From NCBI GenBank assembly GCA_958369755.1, contig CATXJC010000006.1, positions 1 through 59,218 of the forward strand: a stretch of DNA of 59,218 nucleotides. The letters run 5' to 3'. Shown here one piece after another: positions 17,155 through 27,274 of this stretch. The DNA comes from an uncultured Prevotella sp. Lineage in GTDB: Bacteria; Bacteroidota; Bacteroidia; Bacteroidales; Bacteroidaceae. Positions within the stretch are counted from its first letter, which is position 1; every line of letters starts with the position of its first letter. Under the pieces are notes generated by a model, which was not told where the DNA came from, searched no databases, and was given only the letters and a program-made list of their open reading frames with translations. A program made the translations under genes and the position numbers.

Positions 17155-18813
17155 TTACTTCTGGCATTCCTTGCAAGGAGTCCAAGGCTTCAACTGCTTG
17201 AAGAAGTCGTTGCCCTTATCATCTACGAGGATGAATGCAGGGAAGTCCTCTACGGTAATCTTCCAGATAGCCTCCATGCCGAGCTCTGGGTACTCTACGC
17301 ACTCGATGCTCTTGATAGAACTCTTAGAGAGAACGGCAGCTACACCACCGATAGTACCGAGGTAGAAACCACCATGCTTCTTGCAAGCCTCTGTAACAAC
17401 ATCGCCACGGTTACCCTTGGCAATCATTACAAGGCTAGCGCCATGATCCTGGAACTCATCTACGTATGGGTCCATACGGTTGGCTGTAGTAGGTCCCATA
17501 GAGCCACATGGATAACCCTCTGGAGTCTTGGCTGGTCCTGCATAGAGGATAGGGTGGTTCTTGAAGTACTCTGGCATCTCCTCGCCTGCATCCAGACGAG
17601 CCTTGAGCTTAGCGTGAGCGATATCACGAGCCACGATGATGGTACCCTTCAAGTTAACACGGGTGCTTACAGGATACTTGCTCAACTCAGCACGAACTGC
17701 GTCGATACCCTTGTCGAGGTCAATCTCGATACCCTTGGTACCCTCACCTGGGTTACGGAGCTCTTCTGGAATCAACTCTGTTGGGTTCTCATCCATCTTC
17801 TCCAACCAGATACCGTCCTTGTTGATCTTAGCCTTGATGTTACGGTCGGCAGAGCAGCTTACACCCATACCGATAGGGCAGCTTGCACCGTGACGAGGCA
17901 GACGGATGACACGGATATCGTGAGCCAGATACTTACCGCCGAACTGTGCACCCAAGCCAATCTTGTGAGCCTCTTCGAGGAGCTTGTTCTCCAAGTCGAT
18001 GTCACGGAAGGCACGGCCAGTCTCGTCACCTGTTGTAGGCAACTCATCATAGTACTTGATAGAAGCCAGCTTCACGGTAAGGAGGTTCTTCTCAGCAGAA
18101 GTACCGCCGATAACGAATGCGATGTGGTAAGGAGGACATGCAGCTGTACCCAGGCTCTTCATCTTCTCTACGAGGAATGGGAGCAATGTGCCCTCGTTCT
18201 GGATAGTAGCCTTGGTCATTGGGTAGAAGTAGGTCTTGTTGGCAGAGCCACCACCCTTAGCTACCATCACGAAGCGGTACTCGTCGCCCTCTGTAGCCTC
18301 GATATCAATCTGAGCAGGAAGGTTGCAACGGGTGTTCACCTCATCATACATGTTGAGAGGAGCGTTCTGAGAATAGCGGAGGTTGTCCTGTGTAAAGGTG
18401 TTGTAAACACCCAGGCTCAAAGCCTCTTCGTCCTCGAAGTCAGTCCATACACGCTGACCCTTCTCGCCGTGGATGATAGCAGTACCTGTATCCTGGCAGA
18501 ATGGGAGGATGCCCTTAACGGCAGTCTCTGCATTGCGGAGGAACTGGAGAGCTACATACTTGTCGTTCTCTGAAGCCTCTGGGTCGCTGAGAATCTTAGC
18601 CACCTGGAGGTTGTGCTCACGACGGAGCTTGAACTCTACGTCGTGGAAACCCTGCTGTGCCAGCAAAGTAAGAGCTTCCTTAGAAACCTTGAGGATAGTC
18701 TTACCCTCGAACTCTGCTGTACTTACGCCTTCCTTAGAGATAAGGCGATACTCTGTCTTGTCCTCTCCAATCTGGAACATTGGAGCATACTTAAAATCTG
18801 GAGTTTTTGCCAT
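17155..18813 (-). CDS. fumA: Fumarate hydratase, class I (iron-sulfur)
   Basis: 552 aa, the length of fused alpha-beta class I fumarases. It converts fumarate and malate reversibly using a [4Fe-4S] cluster; cysteine ligands are visible at CQDTGTA (C106) and in GTAACPP and MGVSCSADRN. GGGSANKTYFYPMT and PTTANRMDPYVDEFQ are conserved family blocks. In Prevotella-type metabolism it works in the reductive branch from oxaloacetate to succinate. It lies 55 bp downstream of the M16 protease on the same strand. A 485-codon open frame on the opposite strand is a codon-bias shadow. Confidence 0.93.
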   Translation of the reverse strand: MAKTPDFKYAPMFQIGEDKTEYRLISKEGVSTAEFEGKTILKVSKEALTLLAQQGFHDVEFKLRREHNLQVAKILSDPEASENDKYVALQFLRNAETAVKGILPFCQDTGTAIIHGEKGQRVWTDFEDEEALSLGVYNTFTQDNLRYSQNAPLNMYDEVNTRCNLPAQIDIEATEGDEYRFVMVAKGGGSANKTYFYPMTKATIQNEGTLLPFLVEKMKSLGTAACPPYHIAFVIGGTSAEKNLLTVKLASIKYYDELPTTGDETGRAFRDIDLENKLLEEAHKIGLGAQFGGKYLAHDIRVIRLPRHGASCPIGMGVSCSADRNIKAKINKDGIWLEKMDENPTELIPEELRNPGEGTKGIEIDLDKGIDAVRAELSKYPVSTRVNLKGTIIVARDIAHAKLKARLDAGEEMPEYFKNHPILYAGPAKTPEGYPCGSMGPTTANRMDPYVDEFQDHGASLVMIAKGNRGDVVTEACKKHGGFYLGTIGGVAAVLSKSSIKSIECVEYPELGMEAIWKITVEDFPAFILVDDKGNDFFKQLKPWTPCKECQK

Positions 18814-18868
18814 AATGTTTTTTTGTTATTTTAAACTGTTGAAATATTCAATATATTCTTTTTCCTAT

Positions 18869-21775
18869 TTAATAGCCGAAGATTTCCTCTTGAGAGAGAC
18901 GCTTGATTGGCGCAATCTTCTCCAGGCTCTTCATATCGAGATTCTTCTCATCACCGAGGATCACCATACGATATGGCTTGCCTACGATGTTCTGCTTCTC
19001 GAAGTTGGTGATGTCCTGCAGGGTGAGTGAAGGAATCTGCTCGTAATAGAGCTTGGTTACATCATAGTCGATGCCTCTGAGCTTGGCATTGAAGTATGCG
19101 TTGATGACGCCAGCCTTGGTAACGCGACGGCTCTGGATAGACTTCATCAGGTTCTGCTTGGCAAGATTGAAGGAAGCCTCGTTCTGTGGGAGATTGTCGG
19201 TAATCTCATCGAAGACGTGGATGCAGTCCATCATCTTGTCATTCTGGGTGATGATGTGACGCATGAAGTAATCCTTCTCGTCCTTGCGAACTGGAGTGTA
19301 GTAGGCTGCACCGGCATTGTAAGCCAGACCGCGGGTCTCACGAAGCTCCTGGAAGACGATGGTATTCATGCCGCCACCATAATACTCATTGAAGAGAGAA
19401 ATCAGGGCACCGTCCTTCACATCGCTCTTCTTTCCGGTGTTCTGGTAGGAGCGCAGATAGATGTTCTTGGCATCGTAAGGAGCGATATAAATCTCGTTCT
19501 GCTTGATTTCTTCCATCTTGTACTCCTTGCCCTCAGGAACGGCAGCAAGCTTCTTGGCTGTCTTGTGCTCCTTGGCGAGCAGGGCGTTGAGCTGCTTCTC
19601 GCTGTAAGGACCATAGTAGGCAACGGTGTGCTCTATGTTGTTCAGTCCGCCCAGAAGGTTGACCAGCTCCTGAGGATCCATCTTGCGCAGGTCGGCTGTC
19701 TTGATGGCGTTGCGGGTTGGGTTGTAGGCGCCGTAGGTGCTGTAGTCCCAGAGATAGCTGAAGTTTGACATCTGGTTGGTCTTGGCATCCTGCTGTTGCT
19801 TCTCGATGAGGTCGATGAACTGGTTCCATGAGGTCTTGTCTGCCTTGGCATGGTGCAGGATTTCCTCCGTCAGCCGGAGAGCTGCAGGAAGGTTCTCGTT
19901 CAGACCGTTGAGGCTGATCTGCAGGGTCTTGGAACTCTGGGCGATGCTGAAGTTGCAAGCCAGCTTGTAGAAAGCCTGCTTGATGGCAGAAACGCTCTTC
20001 TTGTCGGTTCCGATATAGTCGAGATACTGGGCTGCATAGCTGTAGCGGATATCATCCTCATCGCCGAACTCGTAGCGGAATACGAGGTTGAAGAGGTCGT
20101 CCTGGGTGTTCTGCTTGTAGACGAGAGGCAGCTTCCTGCTGGTCTTGCCTACGGTAAGATCCTTCTTGAAATCGAGGAACTGAGGCTGGATTTCAGGCAC
20201 CTGGGCGTTCTTGATTTCCTTGACGAAAGCACTCTCATACTCGCGGTTTGCCGGAATAGGAGTGATGGCAGGCTTCTCAATCTTCTTCAGGGTAGTATCC
20301 TCGCCCATTTGCTTGTAGACGCAGATGAAGTTGTCGTCGCGCAGATATTTGTTGGCGAAATCCACGATGTCCTGCTTGGTCAGCTTGCTCTGACGCTCCA
20401 GCTTGCCGGCTACGTCTTCCCATTTCTCGTCGTTGATGAAGGCGTCTACCATGATGCTGGCACGGTTGTCGTTGCTGTCGAGACCTCTGTAGAAGTTCAG
20501 CTTCTTGTTGGCGATGACCGAAGGCAGGAGGTCGTTGTCGAATTCTCCACGGCGCAGCTTCGCCATCTCCTGGAGCATGAGGCTGCGGACCTCTTCCAGC
20601 TTCTGACCCTTGTTAGGATTACCGGCAAGGATGAAGGCAGAATAGTCGTGCAGACCGTAGACGAAGGCTCCGGCAGAAGCCAGCTTCATCTGCTGCTCCA
20701 GGTCAACCTCCATCAGTCCAGCCTTACCGTTAGAAAGCATGTCCTCGATGACATCGAGGATATCGCTCTCCTTGTCGTTGGCACCCTTGAATTTCCAGGC
20801 GAGCATCACGTTTTCAGCTTCCTTGCCCACTACGGCAGTATCCTTGACGGCAGTAATGTCCGGCTGCAGGCTGAACTCAGGACGGGTGAGGTTGTCGCTC
20901 TTCTTCCATGAACCGAAGTATTTGTCGATGATGGCAATGGTCTGGTCTGGGTCGAAATCACCTGCCAGACAGATAGCCACATTGTTAGGTACATAGTAGC
21001 GGTGGAAGTAGTTCTGGATGTTGATGATGCTAGGGTTCTTGAGGTGTTCCTGCTCACCGATGGTGGTCTGGGTACCGTAAGGATGGGTAGGGGTGAGAAG
21101 CTTCCAGAGGGCAGCAAACTCCTTGTCGTTGTCGCTAGCCATAGAGATGTTCTTCTCCTCGTATACAGCCTCCAGCTCGGTATGGAAACCGCGGATCACC
21201 ATGTTTTGGAATCGGTCGCTCTGTACCTTTGCCCAGTTCTCAATCTCGTTGTTCGGGATGTTCTCCACATAGCAGGTCACGTCGTTGGAAGTATAGGCGT
21301 TGGTGCCCTGGCTTCCGATGCTAGACATCAGCTTGTCGTACTCGTTCGGGATGTTGTATTTGGCAGCCAGCTGCGAAACCGAATCGATTTCGTGGTAAGC
21401 CTGCTTGCGCTGTGCAGGGTCGGTCAGCTTGCGGTAGCTCTCATATCGGCGTGTGATTTCGTCGAGATAAGGCTTCTCCTTGGCGTGGTCGATGGTGCCG
21501 AACTTCTGGGTTCCCTTGAACATCAGGTGCTCCAGATAGTGGGCAAGACCGGTTGTCTCGGCAGGGTCGTTTCTGGAACCTGTCTTGACGGCGATATTAG
21601 CCTGCAGACGAGGCTTTTCCTTGTTAACTGACATGTACACCGTCAGACCGTTGCCGAGGGTGTAGATGCGGGTTTTCATGGCATCACCTGGTATGGTGGT
21701 GTAATGATAATCCTTAGCTGTGGCGCTGATGCTGCCCATCAGGACTGCTGCCAGCAAAACATGCTTAATCTTCAT
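18869..21775 (-). CDS. M16-family zinc metallopeptidase, two-lobed (pitrilysin/insulinase-like)
   Basis: 968 aa with a signal peptide (cleavage near SATAK). The inverted zinc site HYLEH is at residues 79-83 (H79, E82, H83), and the downstream glutamate is in ELEAVYEEKN. A second, inactive M16 half fills the C-terminal 450 residues. The length fits a complete clam-shell protease in one chain, probably periplasmic, degrading peptides. It starts 34 bp after the DUF4954 gene and precedes fumarase. Confidence 0.88.
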   Translation of the reverse strand: MKIKHVLLAAVLMGSISATAKDYHYTTIPGDAMKTRIYTLGNGLTVYMSVNKEKPRLQANIAVKTGSRNDPAETTGLAHYLEHLMFKGTQKFGTIDHAKEKPYLDEITRRYESYRKLTDPAQRKQAYHEIDSVSQLAAKYNIPNEYDKLMSSIGSQGTNAYTSNDVTCYVENIPNNEIENWAKVQSDRFQNMVIRGFHTELEAVYEEKNISMASDNDKEFAALWKLLTPTHPYGTQTTIGEQEHLKNPSIINIQNYFHRYYVPNNVAICLAGDFDPDQTIAIIDKYFGSWKKSDNLTRPEFSLQPDITAVKDTAVVGKEAENVMLAWKFKGANDKESDILDVIEDMLSNGKAGLMEVDLEQQMKLASAGAFVYGLHDYSAFILAGNPNKGQKLEEVRSLMLQEMAKLRRGEFDNDLLPSVIANKKLNFYRGLDSNDNRASIMVDAFINDEKWEDVAGKLERQSKLTKQDIVDFANKYLRDDNFICVYKQMGEDTTLKKIEKPAITPIPANREYESAFVKEIKNAQVPEIQPQFLDFKKDLTVGKTSRKLPLVYKQNTQDDLFNLVFRYEFGDEDDIRYSYAAQYLDYIGTDKKSVSAIKQAFYKLACNFSIAQSSKTLQISLNGLNENLPAALRLTEEILHHAKADKTSWNQFIDLIEKQQQDAKTNQMSNFSYLWDYSTYGAYNPTRNAIKTADLRKMDPQELVNLLGGLNNIEHTVAYYGPYSEKQLNALLAKEHKTAKKLAAVPEGKEYKMEEIKQNEIYIAPYDAKNIYLRSYQNTGKKSDVKDGALISLFNEYYGGGMNTIVFQELRETRGLAYNAGAAYYTPVRKDEKDYFMRHIITQNDKMMDCIHVFDEITDNLPQNEASFNLAKQNLMKSIQSRRVTKAGVINAYFNAKLRGIDYDVTKLYYEQIPSLTLQDITNFEKQNIVGKPYRMVILGDEKNLDMKSLEKIAPIKRLSQEEIFGY

Positions 21776-21809
21776 TTCTAATTATAAATTGTTAATTCTT
21801 CATTATGAA

Positions 21810-23666
21810 TTAATTCTCGTAATCCACTTCCTGGTCCAGACTGTTGACGAAGTTTCTGTAAACCTCTTCCTCCACATCGCCCATGGCATACTCCTTCTCG
21901 GCATCCTTCTTGATTTCCGCAATCCAGGAACGGCGTGCCTTGATGTAGTCCTCGTGGATGCGGTTGGCATCCTCCAGGGTAATCTCGGAGATGTGGTAGT
22001 AGTCGCAGATCATCTTGTAGGTCCATGCCCACTGATATTCGCGATAGTTGGCATCAATCTCCTCGAAGCGGCTGATGAGCTCCTGGATGGTTTCTATGGT
22101 GCCATCCTTCAGGTCGGCGATGATGCGGTCTTCCTCGCTTACCGGCAGCAGGAGTCCTGAGAGGTCATCCCAGTCGCCTACGCCTGTCTGGGTAGAAGGA
22201 GGGGTAATGGCTGGATCCCGTTTCAGTACTCGCTTCAGCACGGCACCCATATAGATTCTCAGGGCTATATCGTAGTATTTGATGCCCTTGTGGAGCGACG
22301 TGGCTGGGATGATGTACTCGTGATAGAGATACTGCGATACGTTGTCGCCCGTTACCTCGCGGAGACTCTCCAGGATCTTCTTGCCCTTCAGAATTTCACC
22401 CACGGAGAAAGGAGAGAGCCAGTCGAAGTTCACGATGCTCTTGCGGTTTTCAAGAGCACGGAGATCTCGCTTCGGCCACTTCTTGATGTCGCGGTACAAG
22501 CCCACGGTGGTGATGTTTCTGCCCGGGATGAGGAACATCTTGTCGCCATCGGCAATGAGATAGGCGAACGGCAGGTTGCGGGTGTTAGGGTGGTGCATCA
22601 GCTTGCCGAAGCATACAGAGAACGAACCCAGGGTGGCTGGCATCAGCAGGTAGGCACCGCTGGCTGTCTTCGAACCACGCTCCAGGATGCCCCAGTGCAT
22701 AGGCCCCATCTTGTAGGCATGGTTGCTGAAGTTGGTGGCAGAACCTGCATTATAGAATGAGAACATTCCGCCGATAAGCAGACTGCTCTTGTGATGCGAT
22801 GCTGTGAATGGACCACAGAAGGCGGCGCACGCCTCACCGTTGCTCATATAGCTGTTGGCAAAGAATACGGAGGCTGAGGCTGTGAAACCGTTGCTCAGCT
22901 GGCAGGCTTCGCCCACGAAGCAGTCCTGTATCTTCACGCTGTTGATGACACTGGAACCCTCGGCGATGATGGAGTTCTCGATGATGACTCCCGTGCCGAC
23001 ATATACGTTGCCGTGAACCGAACCGAGCAGTGTACAGTCGCTGAGTCGTGAAGCACCGTTTACCTCGCAGAGGTCGTTGATCACGCAGTTGGTAATCTCC
23101 TTGGTGTTCACAATCTTCACGTTGCTGCCAATCTGTCCTCTTTCCGGCGCCTTGTTTTCGATGTCGGTCTTGATGAGCTGTCGGATGTTCTCCTTCAGTT
23201 CTTTGTCGGAGAAATGCTTCACCATGAAGGCAGCCAGCTGGCTGTTGAGGTCGGAGAAGAGAATCACGTTTCCTTCGCCCACCTCGTTGAGCACGCTCAC
23301 CAGGTTCCCCTCGCCGAAGGTAGCGCCCTCGGTGGTTTCCATCGTAGAGATGTTGGAGATGTAGCAGTCATCACCAATGGTGTAGTTATTGATGAAGTTG
23401 CCCACGTTCTCGATGAGACAGTCGTCTCCGATGGTTACGTTTCTCAGGGTGGCATTGTTGATGCCGGAATGCTTTACGAAGCCTTGGCTCACCTCCACAT
23501 TCTTGTTGAAGGCGCCGATGTTTACCTCGCCATAGAGCATCACGCGATGCATGTAGTTGGGCTTGAAGTCTTCTGAAACATTGATTGAAGTCCAGTCTTC
23601 TGCCCAGCAGTCGTTGCTCTTGAGTACCTCGATTTCCTCGGAGGTCAGAGGTCTGTAGTCATTCAT
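21810..23666 (-). CDS. DUF4954-family protein with left-handed beta-helix (hexapeptide) repeats
   Basis: 618 aa. Residues about 50-330 show degenerate hexapeptide repeats (IGDDCLIENVGNF, VGTGVIIENSIIAEGSSV, FVGEACQLSNGF), the fold of LpxA/GlmU-type acyltransferase helices. The C-terminal 200 residues are helical. I recognise it as the Bacteroidota DUF4954 family, whose reaction is not established; a sugar-nucleotide or acyl transfer role is only suggested by the fold. It lies 21 bp downstream of hflX, so probably one transcript. Confidence 0.8.
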   Translation of the reverse strand: MNDYRPLTSEEIEVLKSNDCWAEDWTSINVSEDFKPNYMHRVMLYGEVNIGAFNKNVEVSQGFVKHSGINNATLRNVTIGDDCLIENVGNFINNYTIGDDCYISNISTMETTEGATFGEGNLVSVLNEVGEGNVILFSDLNSQLAAFMVKHFSDKELKENIRQLIKTDIENKAPERGQIGSNVKIVNTKEITNCVINDLCEVNGASRLSDCTLLGSVHGNVYVGTGVIIENSIIAEGSSVINSVKIQDCFVGEACQLSNGFTASASVFFANSYMSNGEACAAFCGPFTASHHKSSLLIGGMFSFYNAGSATNFSNHAYKMGPMHWGILERGSKTASGAYLLMPATLGSFSVCFGKLMHHPNTRNLPFAYLIADGDKMFLIPGRNITTVGLYRDIKKWPKRDLRALENRKSIVNFDWLSPFSVGEILKGKKILESLREVTGDNVSQYLYHEYIIPATSLHKGIKYYDIALRIYMGAVLKRVLKRDPAITPPSTQTGVGDWDDLSGLLLPVSEEDRIIADLKDGTIETIQELISRFEEIDANYREYQWAWTYKMICDYYHISEITLEDANRIHEDYIKARRSWIAEIKKDAEKEYAMGDVEEEVYRNFVNSLDQEVDYEN

Positions 23667-23687
23667 TGTTGATATGTATTTAGGGAA

Positions 23688-24935
23688 TTATTCGTAATCC
23701 TGGTACAGGAAGTCGTTGTATGGATACTTCTGTACGTGCAGTTCTCTTACCTTTTTATATAGCACCTCTCGGAACTCGTCGATGTTCTCCTTGTTCTTTG
23801 CAGAGATGAAGAGACAGTCGTCGTTGAGCTTTGCCATCCAGGTTTTCTTGAGATCTTCCAGCGGGATGTTCTCCTTCTCCATCGGAGTGAGGTCGTCTTC
23901 CTCCTTCTCCACCCAGGAGTAGTTGTCTATCTTGTTGAAGATGATCATCGAAGGCTTGTCGGAGCATCCTATTTCCTCCAGGGTCTTTTCCACTACCTGG
24001 ATCTGCTCCTCGAAGTCTGGGTGGGAGATATCTACCACGTGCAGCAGGAGATCTGCCTCACGGGTCTCATCCAAGGTGCTCTTGAAGGAGTCCACCAGGT
24101 CGGTAGGCAGCTTGCGGATGAATCCTACGGTGTCGGCAAGGAGGAATGGCAGGTTATCTACCACCACCTTTCTCACGGTGGTATCGAGGGTAGCAAAGAG
24201 CTTGTTCTCTGCAAACACTTCGCTCTTGCTGAGCAGGTTCATGATGGTGGATTTTCCTACGTTGGTATAGCCCACGAGAGCCACGCGGATCATTCTTCCG
24301 CGGTTCTTGCGCTGGGTAGTCTTCTGCTTGTCTATTTCTGCGAGTCGCTCCTTGAGCAGGCTCATTCTGCCGAGGATGATACGGCGGTCCATCTCGAGCT
24401 GGGTCTCACCCGGTCCACGCAGACCTACCGATCCCTTTCCGCCACCGGAACCTGAACCACCACCCTGGCGCTCCAGGTGAGTCCAGAGTCGCTGCAGTCT
24501 TGGCAGCATGTAGCGGTATTGTGCCAGCTCTACCTGCGTCTTGGCAGCAGCAGTCTGGGCACGCATGGCGAAGATGTCGAGGATGAGTGAAGTACGGTCG
24601 AGAATCTTCACCTGCAATTCCTGCTCGATATTTCGGATTTGCTTGGCTGAGAGTTCATCATCGAAGATCACCATACCTACTTCTCTGTCTTCTTCTTCCT
24701 CGTCCTTGATGTATTGCTTGATTTCCTCCAGCTTACCCTTTCCCACATAGGTGGTCTGGTTTGGCGACACCACCTTCTGCGTGAATCGCTTCACGGTGAC
24801 GGCGCCTGCGGTATCTGCAAGAAATTCCAACTCGTCGAGATATTCCTTGGTCTTGGCTTCGTCCTGTGTCTTGGTAATAAGACCCACCAGCACAGCGGTT
24901 TCCGCCTTGACTTCTGATATTACAAATTCTTTCAT
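23688..24935 (-). CDS. hflX: GTPase HflX
   Basis: 415 aa. The N-terminal HflX domain includes YVGKGKLEEIK and the glycine-rich GGSGSGGGKGSVGLRGPGE linker. The G domain starts near residue 215 with G1 VALVGYTNVGKST, G3 DTVGF and G4 NKID. It binds the large ribosomal subunit and rescues stalled or stressed ribosomes. It heads the minus-strand group hflX, DUF4954, M16 with a clear promoter at 24962-24969. Confidence 0.95.
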   Translation of the reverse strand: MKEFVISEVKAETAVLVGLITKTQDEAKTKEYLDELEFLADTAGAVTVKRFTQKVVSPNQTTYVGKGKLEEIKQYIKDEEEEDREVGMVIFDDELSAKQIRNIEQELQVKILDRTSLILDIFAMRAQTAAAKTQVELAQYRYMLPRLQRLWTHLERQGGGSGSGGGKGSVGLRGPGETQLEMDRRIILGRMSLLKERLAEIDKQKTTQRKNRGRMIRVALVGYTNVGKSTIMNLLSKSEVFAENKLFATLDTTVRKVVVDNLPFLLADTVGFIRKLPTDLVDSFKSTLDETREADLLLHVVDISHPDFEEQIQVVEKTLEEIGCSDKPSMIIFNKIDNYSWVEKEEDDLTPMEKENIPLEDLKKTWMAKLNDDCLFISAKNKENIDEFREVLYKKVRELHVQKYPYNDFLYQDYE

Positions 24936-24961
24936 TCTTTACGTACGTATTATTATAGGTG

Positions 24962-24969
24962 CAAAGATA
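24962..24969 (-). promoter_or_regulatory. Promoter -7 element (TATCTTTG) for hflX
   Basis: The minus strand reads TTATTATCTTTGCACC, 26 nt before the hflX start. Confidence 0.7.
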
Positions 24970-25109
24970 ATAAAAAAAATGCTCTTATTATATATATAAG
25001 GTGAAAATTATGTTTTTTTTATGAAAGCGGCTGCAAGGCTACGGGGCTGAAATCGGTATTTGCGAACGCAGGAATCGGCATGTCTGAATGCTGAAACATT
25101 CAAAAACTC

Positions 25110-25138
25110 AAAAGCCTCGACGTGATGTCGGGGCTTTT
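25110..25138. terminator. Terminator-like hairpin between divergent hflX and GH97
   Basis: AAAAGCCTCGAC (25110-25121) pairs with GTCGGGGCTTTT (25127-25138), with a short T run on the plus side. It lies between two divergent promoters, where no gene needs terminating. The rest of 24936-25262 holds only the two promoters. Confidence 0.6.
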
Positions 25139-25216
25139 TGGCATTAAATCCCTTTAAATTAGCGAAAAATATCTATTTTTAAATGATTATTTCTCCTCTT
25201 TCTTCAAGATTTTGCT

Positions 25217-25224
25217 TATCTTTG
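25217..25224 (+). promoter_or_regulatory. Promoter -7 element (TATCTTTG) for the GH97 gene
   Basis: TATCTTTGC lies 38 nt upstream of the ATG at 25263, with a weak -33 region. Confidence 0.65.
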
Positions 25225-25262
25225 CAGGCATTAAAATAAATCAAACCTAAGAAGAAAATAAT

Positions 25263-27263
25263 ATGAAGCAAAAAATGAGTATCGCTGGTATTTTGTTGCT
25301 TGCTGCTTTGGGTATGCAGGCTAACAACTATACAGTGAAGTCGCCAGACGGTAAATTGGTGGTGAATGTTGCTTGTGAGGGAGGCAAGGCTTCCTACACG
25401 GTAGATTACAATGGCAAGCAGATGCTGGGAACTTCGGCGCTCGGTCTGGTTGCCAATTATGGTGATTTCTCAAAGGATCTCACCATGGGCATCCTAAAGG
25501 GTGGGGAAGTGAAGCCGCTTGCCTATAAGATGACCCGCATCAAGAAGAGTGATATCCAGAAGGATGTGGTGGATGCTACCATCGGTTTCCTCAACAGCAA
25601 GAAGGATTCCATGACCCTTCATCTTCATGTAAGCAACAACGACATCGCTTACAAGTATGAGATGAGCCGTCCTAAGAAGGATAATCCTAAGTCGGTGATT
25701 ATATATAATGAGGTGAGCGGATTCAATTTCCCGGAGAAGACCACCACCTTCCTCTGTCCTCAGATTACTCCGATGGCCGGTTGGGAGCGCACCAAGCCAT
25801 CTTATGAGGAGGAATATACTCCTGATGCTCCGATGAACGTGAAGTCGCAGTTCGGTGTGGGCTATACCTTCCCTTGTCTCTTCAAGGTAGGCAACGACGG
25901 TTGGGTACTGGTCAGCGAAACAGGTGTTTCAAGCGCTTATCCTGGTTGCCGTCTTTCTGATTACGAGCCGGGCAAGGGCTATACCATCGCCTTCCCTCAG
26001 AAGGGTGAGAACAATGGCATCGGTTCCGAATATGCCGGTATCCCATTGCCAGGCGAGACTCCTTGGCGTACCATCACCGTAGGTTCTTCGTTGGCTCCTA
26101 TCGTAGAGACCACCATCCCTTACGATGTAGTTGAGCCATTGTACGAGGCAAGTCAGACTTACAAGCCATCGCGCTATACCTGGAGCTGGCTCATCTGGCA
26201 GGACAATTCCATCAACTATGACGACCAGGTGAAGATGGTGGATGTAGCTGCCGCCCAGGGTTACGAAGCCATCTTGGTGGATAACTGGTGGGACAAGCAG
26301 ATTGGCAGAAAGCGCATCGAAGAGTTGAGCAAGTATGCCAAGAGCAAGAAGGTAAGCCTGATGCTCTGGTACAATTCCAACGGTTTCGAGAATGATGCTC
26401 CTCAGACTCCTCGTCAGATTATGAACAATTCCATCGCCCGCAAGAAGGAGATGGCTTGGATGAAGAAGATTGGCGTGGTAGGTATCAAGGTGGATTTCTT
26501 CGGTGGCGACAAGCAGGAGACGATGAAGCTCTATGAGGATATCCTCAGCGATGCCAACGATTATGGCTTGGAGGTCATCTTCCATGGCTGCACCATGCCA
26601 CGTGGCTGGGAGCGTATGTATCCTAACTATGTATCGAGCGAGGCTGCCCTGGCTTCTGAGAACGTATATTTCACGGATTATCATGCCAAGAAAGAGGCCT
26701 TCGAGATGACGATGCATCCGTTCTCCAGAAATGCCGTAGCCAGCTTCGACTGGGGTGGTGTGATGATGAACAAGTATTTCTCCAAGGATAACAAGAGCCG
26801 CCACCAGCGTTATACCAGCGATGTGTTCGAGATGGCTACTGCCATCACCAACCAGAGCAGCGTAAACTGCATCTGTCTCTATCCTAACAATTTGCAGGAT
26901 GTACCACAGTGGGAGTTGGATTGGCTCAAGAATGTTCCTACAGCCTGGGAGGATACCAGGTTTATTGCCGGCTATCCTACTAAGTATGCAGTAGTGGCTC
27001 GCAAGTCGAGTGTAGAGAATGGTTCTGGTGCAGCACTTACAGCCGGCAGATGGTTTGTGGGCGGCTTGAATGCTACAGACAAGCCTCTTGCCCTGACCCT
27101 GGATTTGCCGATGTTTGCGGGTAAGACCGTTACTTATATCACCGACCAGCCAAAGAAGAAGGGCGATAAGTTCTTCACTTCTGTCAAGAAGACCTTGAAG
27201 GTTGGAAAGAATGGTAAGGCAAAGGTAGTGATTCAGCCTAATGGCGGTATCATCATCGAATAA
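25263..27263 (+). CDS. Glycoside hydrolase family 97 enzyme, retaining (alpha-galactosidase-like)
   Basis: 666 aa with a signal peptide ending GMQAN. The N-terminal beta-sandwich (SPDGKLVVNV start), central (beta/alpha)8 barrel and C-terminal beta domain are those of GH97. The barrel carries GIKVDFFGGDKQ with D411 at the nucleophile position. Retaining GH97 members (such as the B. thetaiotaomicron alpha-galactosidase) use an aspartate here, whereas inverting SusB-type alpha-glucosidases lack it. Predicted action is therefore hydrolysis of alpha-galactosides in the periplasm. No sus genes adjoin it. Confidence 0.88.
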   Translation: MKQKMSIAGILLLAALGMQANNYTVKSPDGKLVVNVACEGGKASYTVDYNGKQMLGTSALGLVANYGDFSKDLTMGILKGGEVKPLAYKMTRIKKSDIQKDVVDATIGFLNSKKDSMTLHLHVSNNDIAYKYEMSRPKKDNPKSVIIYNEVSGFNFPEKTTTFLCPQITPMAGWERTKPSYEEEYTPDAPMNVKSQFGVGYTFPCLFKVGNDGWVLVSETGVSSAYPGCRLSDYEPGKGYTIAFPQKGENNGIGSEYAGIPLPGETPWRTITVGSSLAPIVETTIPYDVVEPLYEASQTYKPSRYTWSWLIWQDNSINYDDQVKMVDVAAAQGYEAILVDNWWDKQIGRKRIEELSKYAKSKKVSLMLWYNSNGFENDAPQTPRQIMNNSIARKKEMAWMKKIGVVGIKVDFFGGDKQETMKLYEDILSDANDYGLEVIFHGCTMPRGWERMYPNYVSSEAALASENVYFTDYHAKKEAFEMTMHPFSRNAVASFDWGGVMMNKYFSKDNKSRHQRYTSDVFEMATAITNQSSVNCICLYPNNLQDVPQWELDWLKNVPTAWEDTRFIAGYPTKYAVVARKSSVENGSGAALTAGRWFVGGLNATDKPLALTLDLPMFAGKTVTYITDQPKKKGDKFFTSVKKTLKVGKNGKAKVVIQPNGGIIIE

Positions 27264-27274
27264 TCTTCATGTTT

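Noticed and set aside
17116..18573. 485-codon open frame antisense to fumarase
   Set aside because: It mirrors the fumarase codons exactly, shows no family motifs and has unnatural composition; the minus-strand frame is an unmistakable fumarase.
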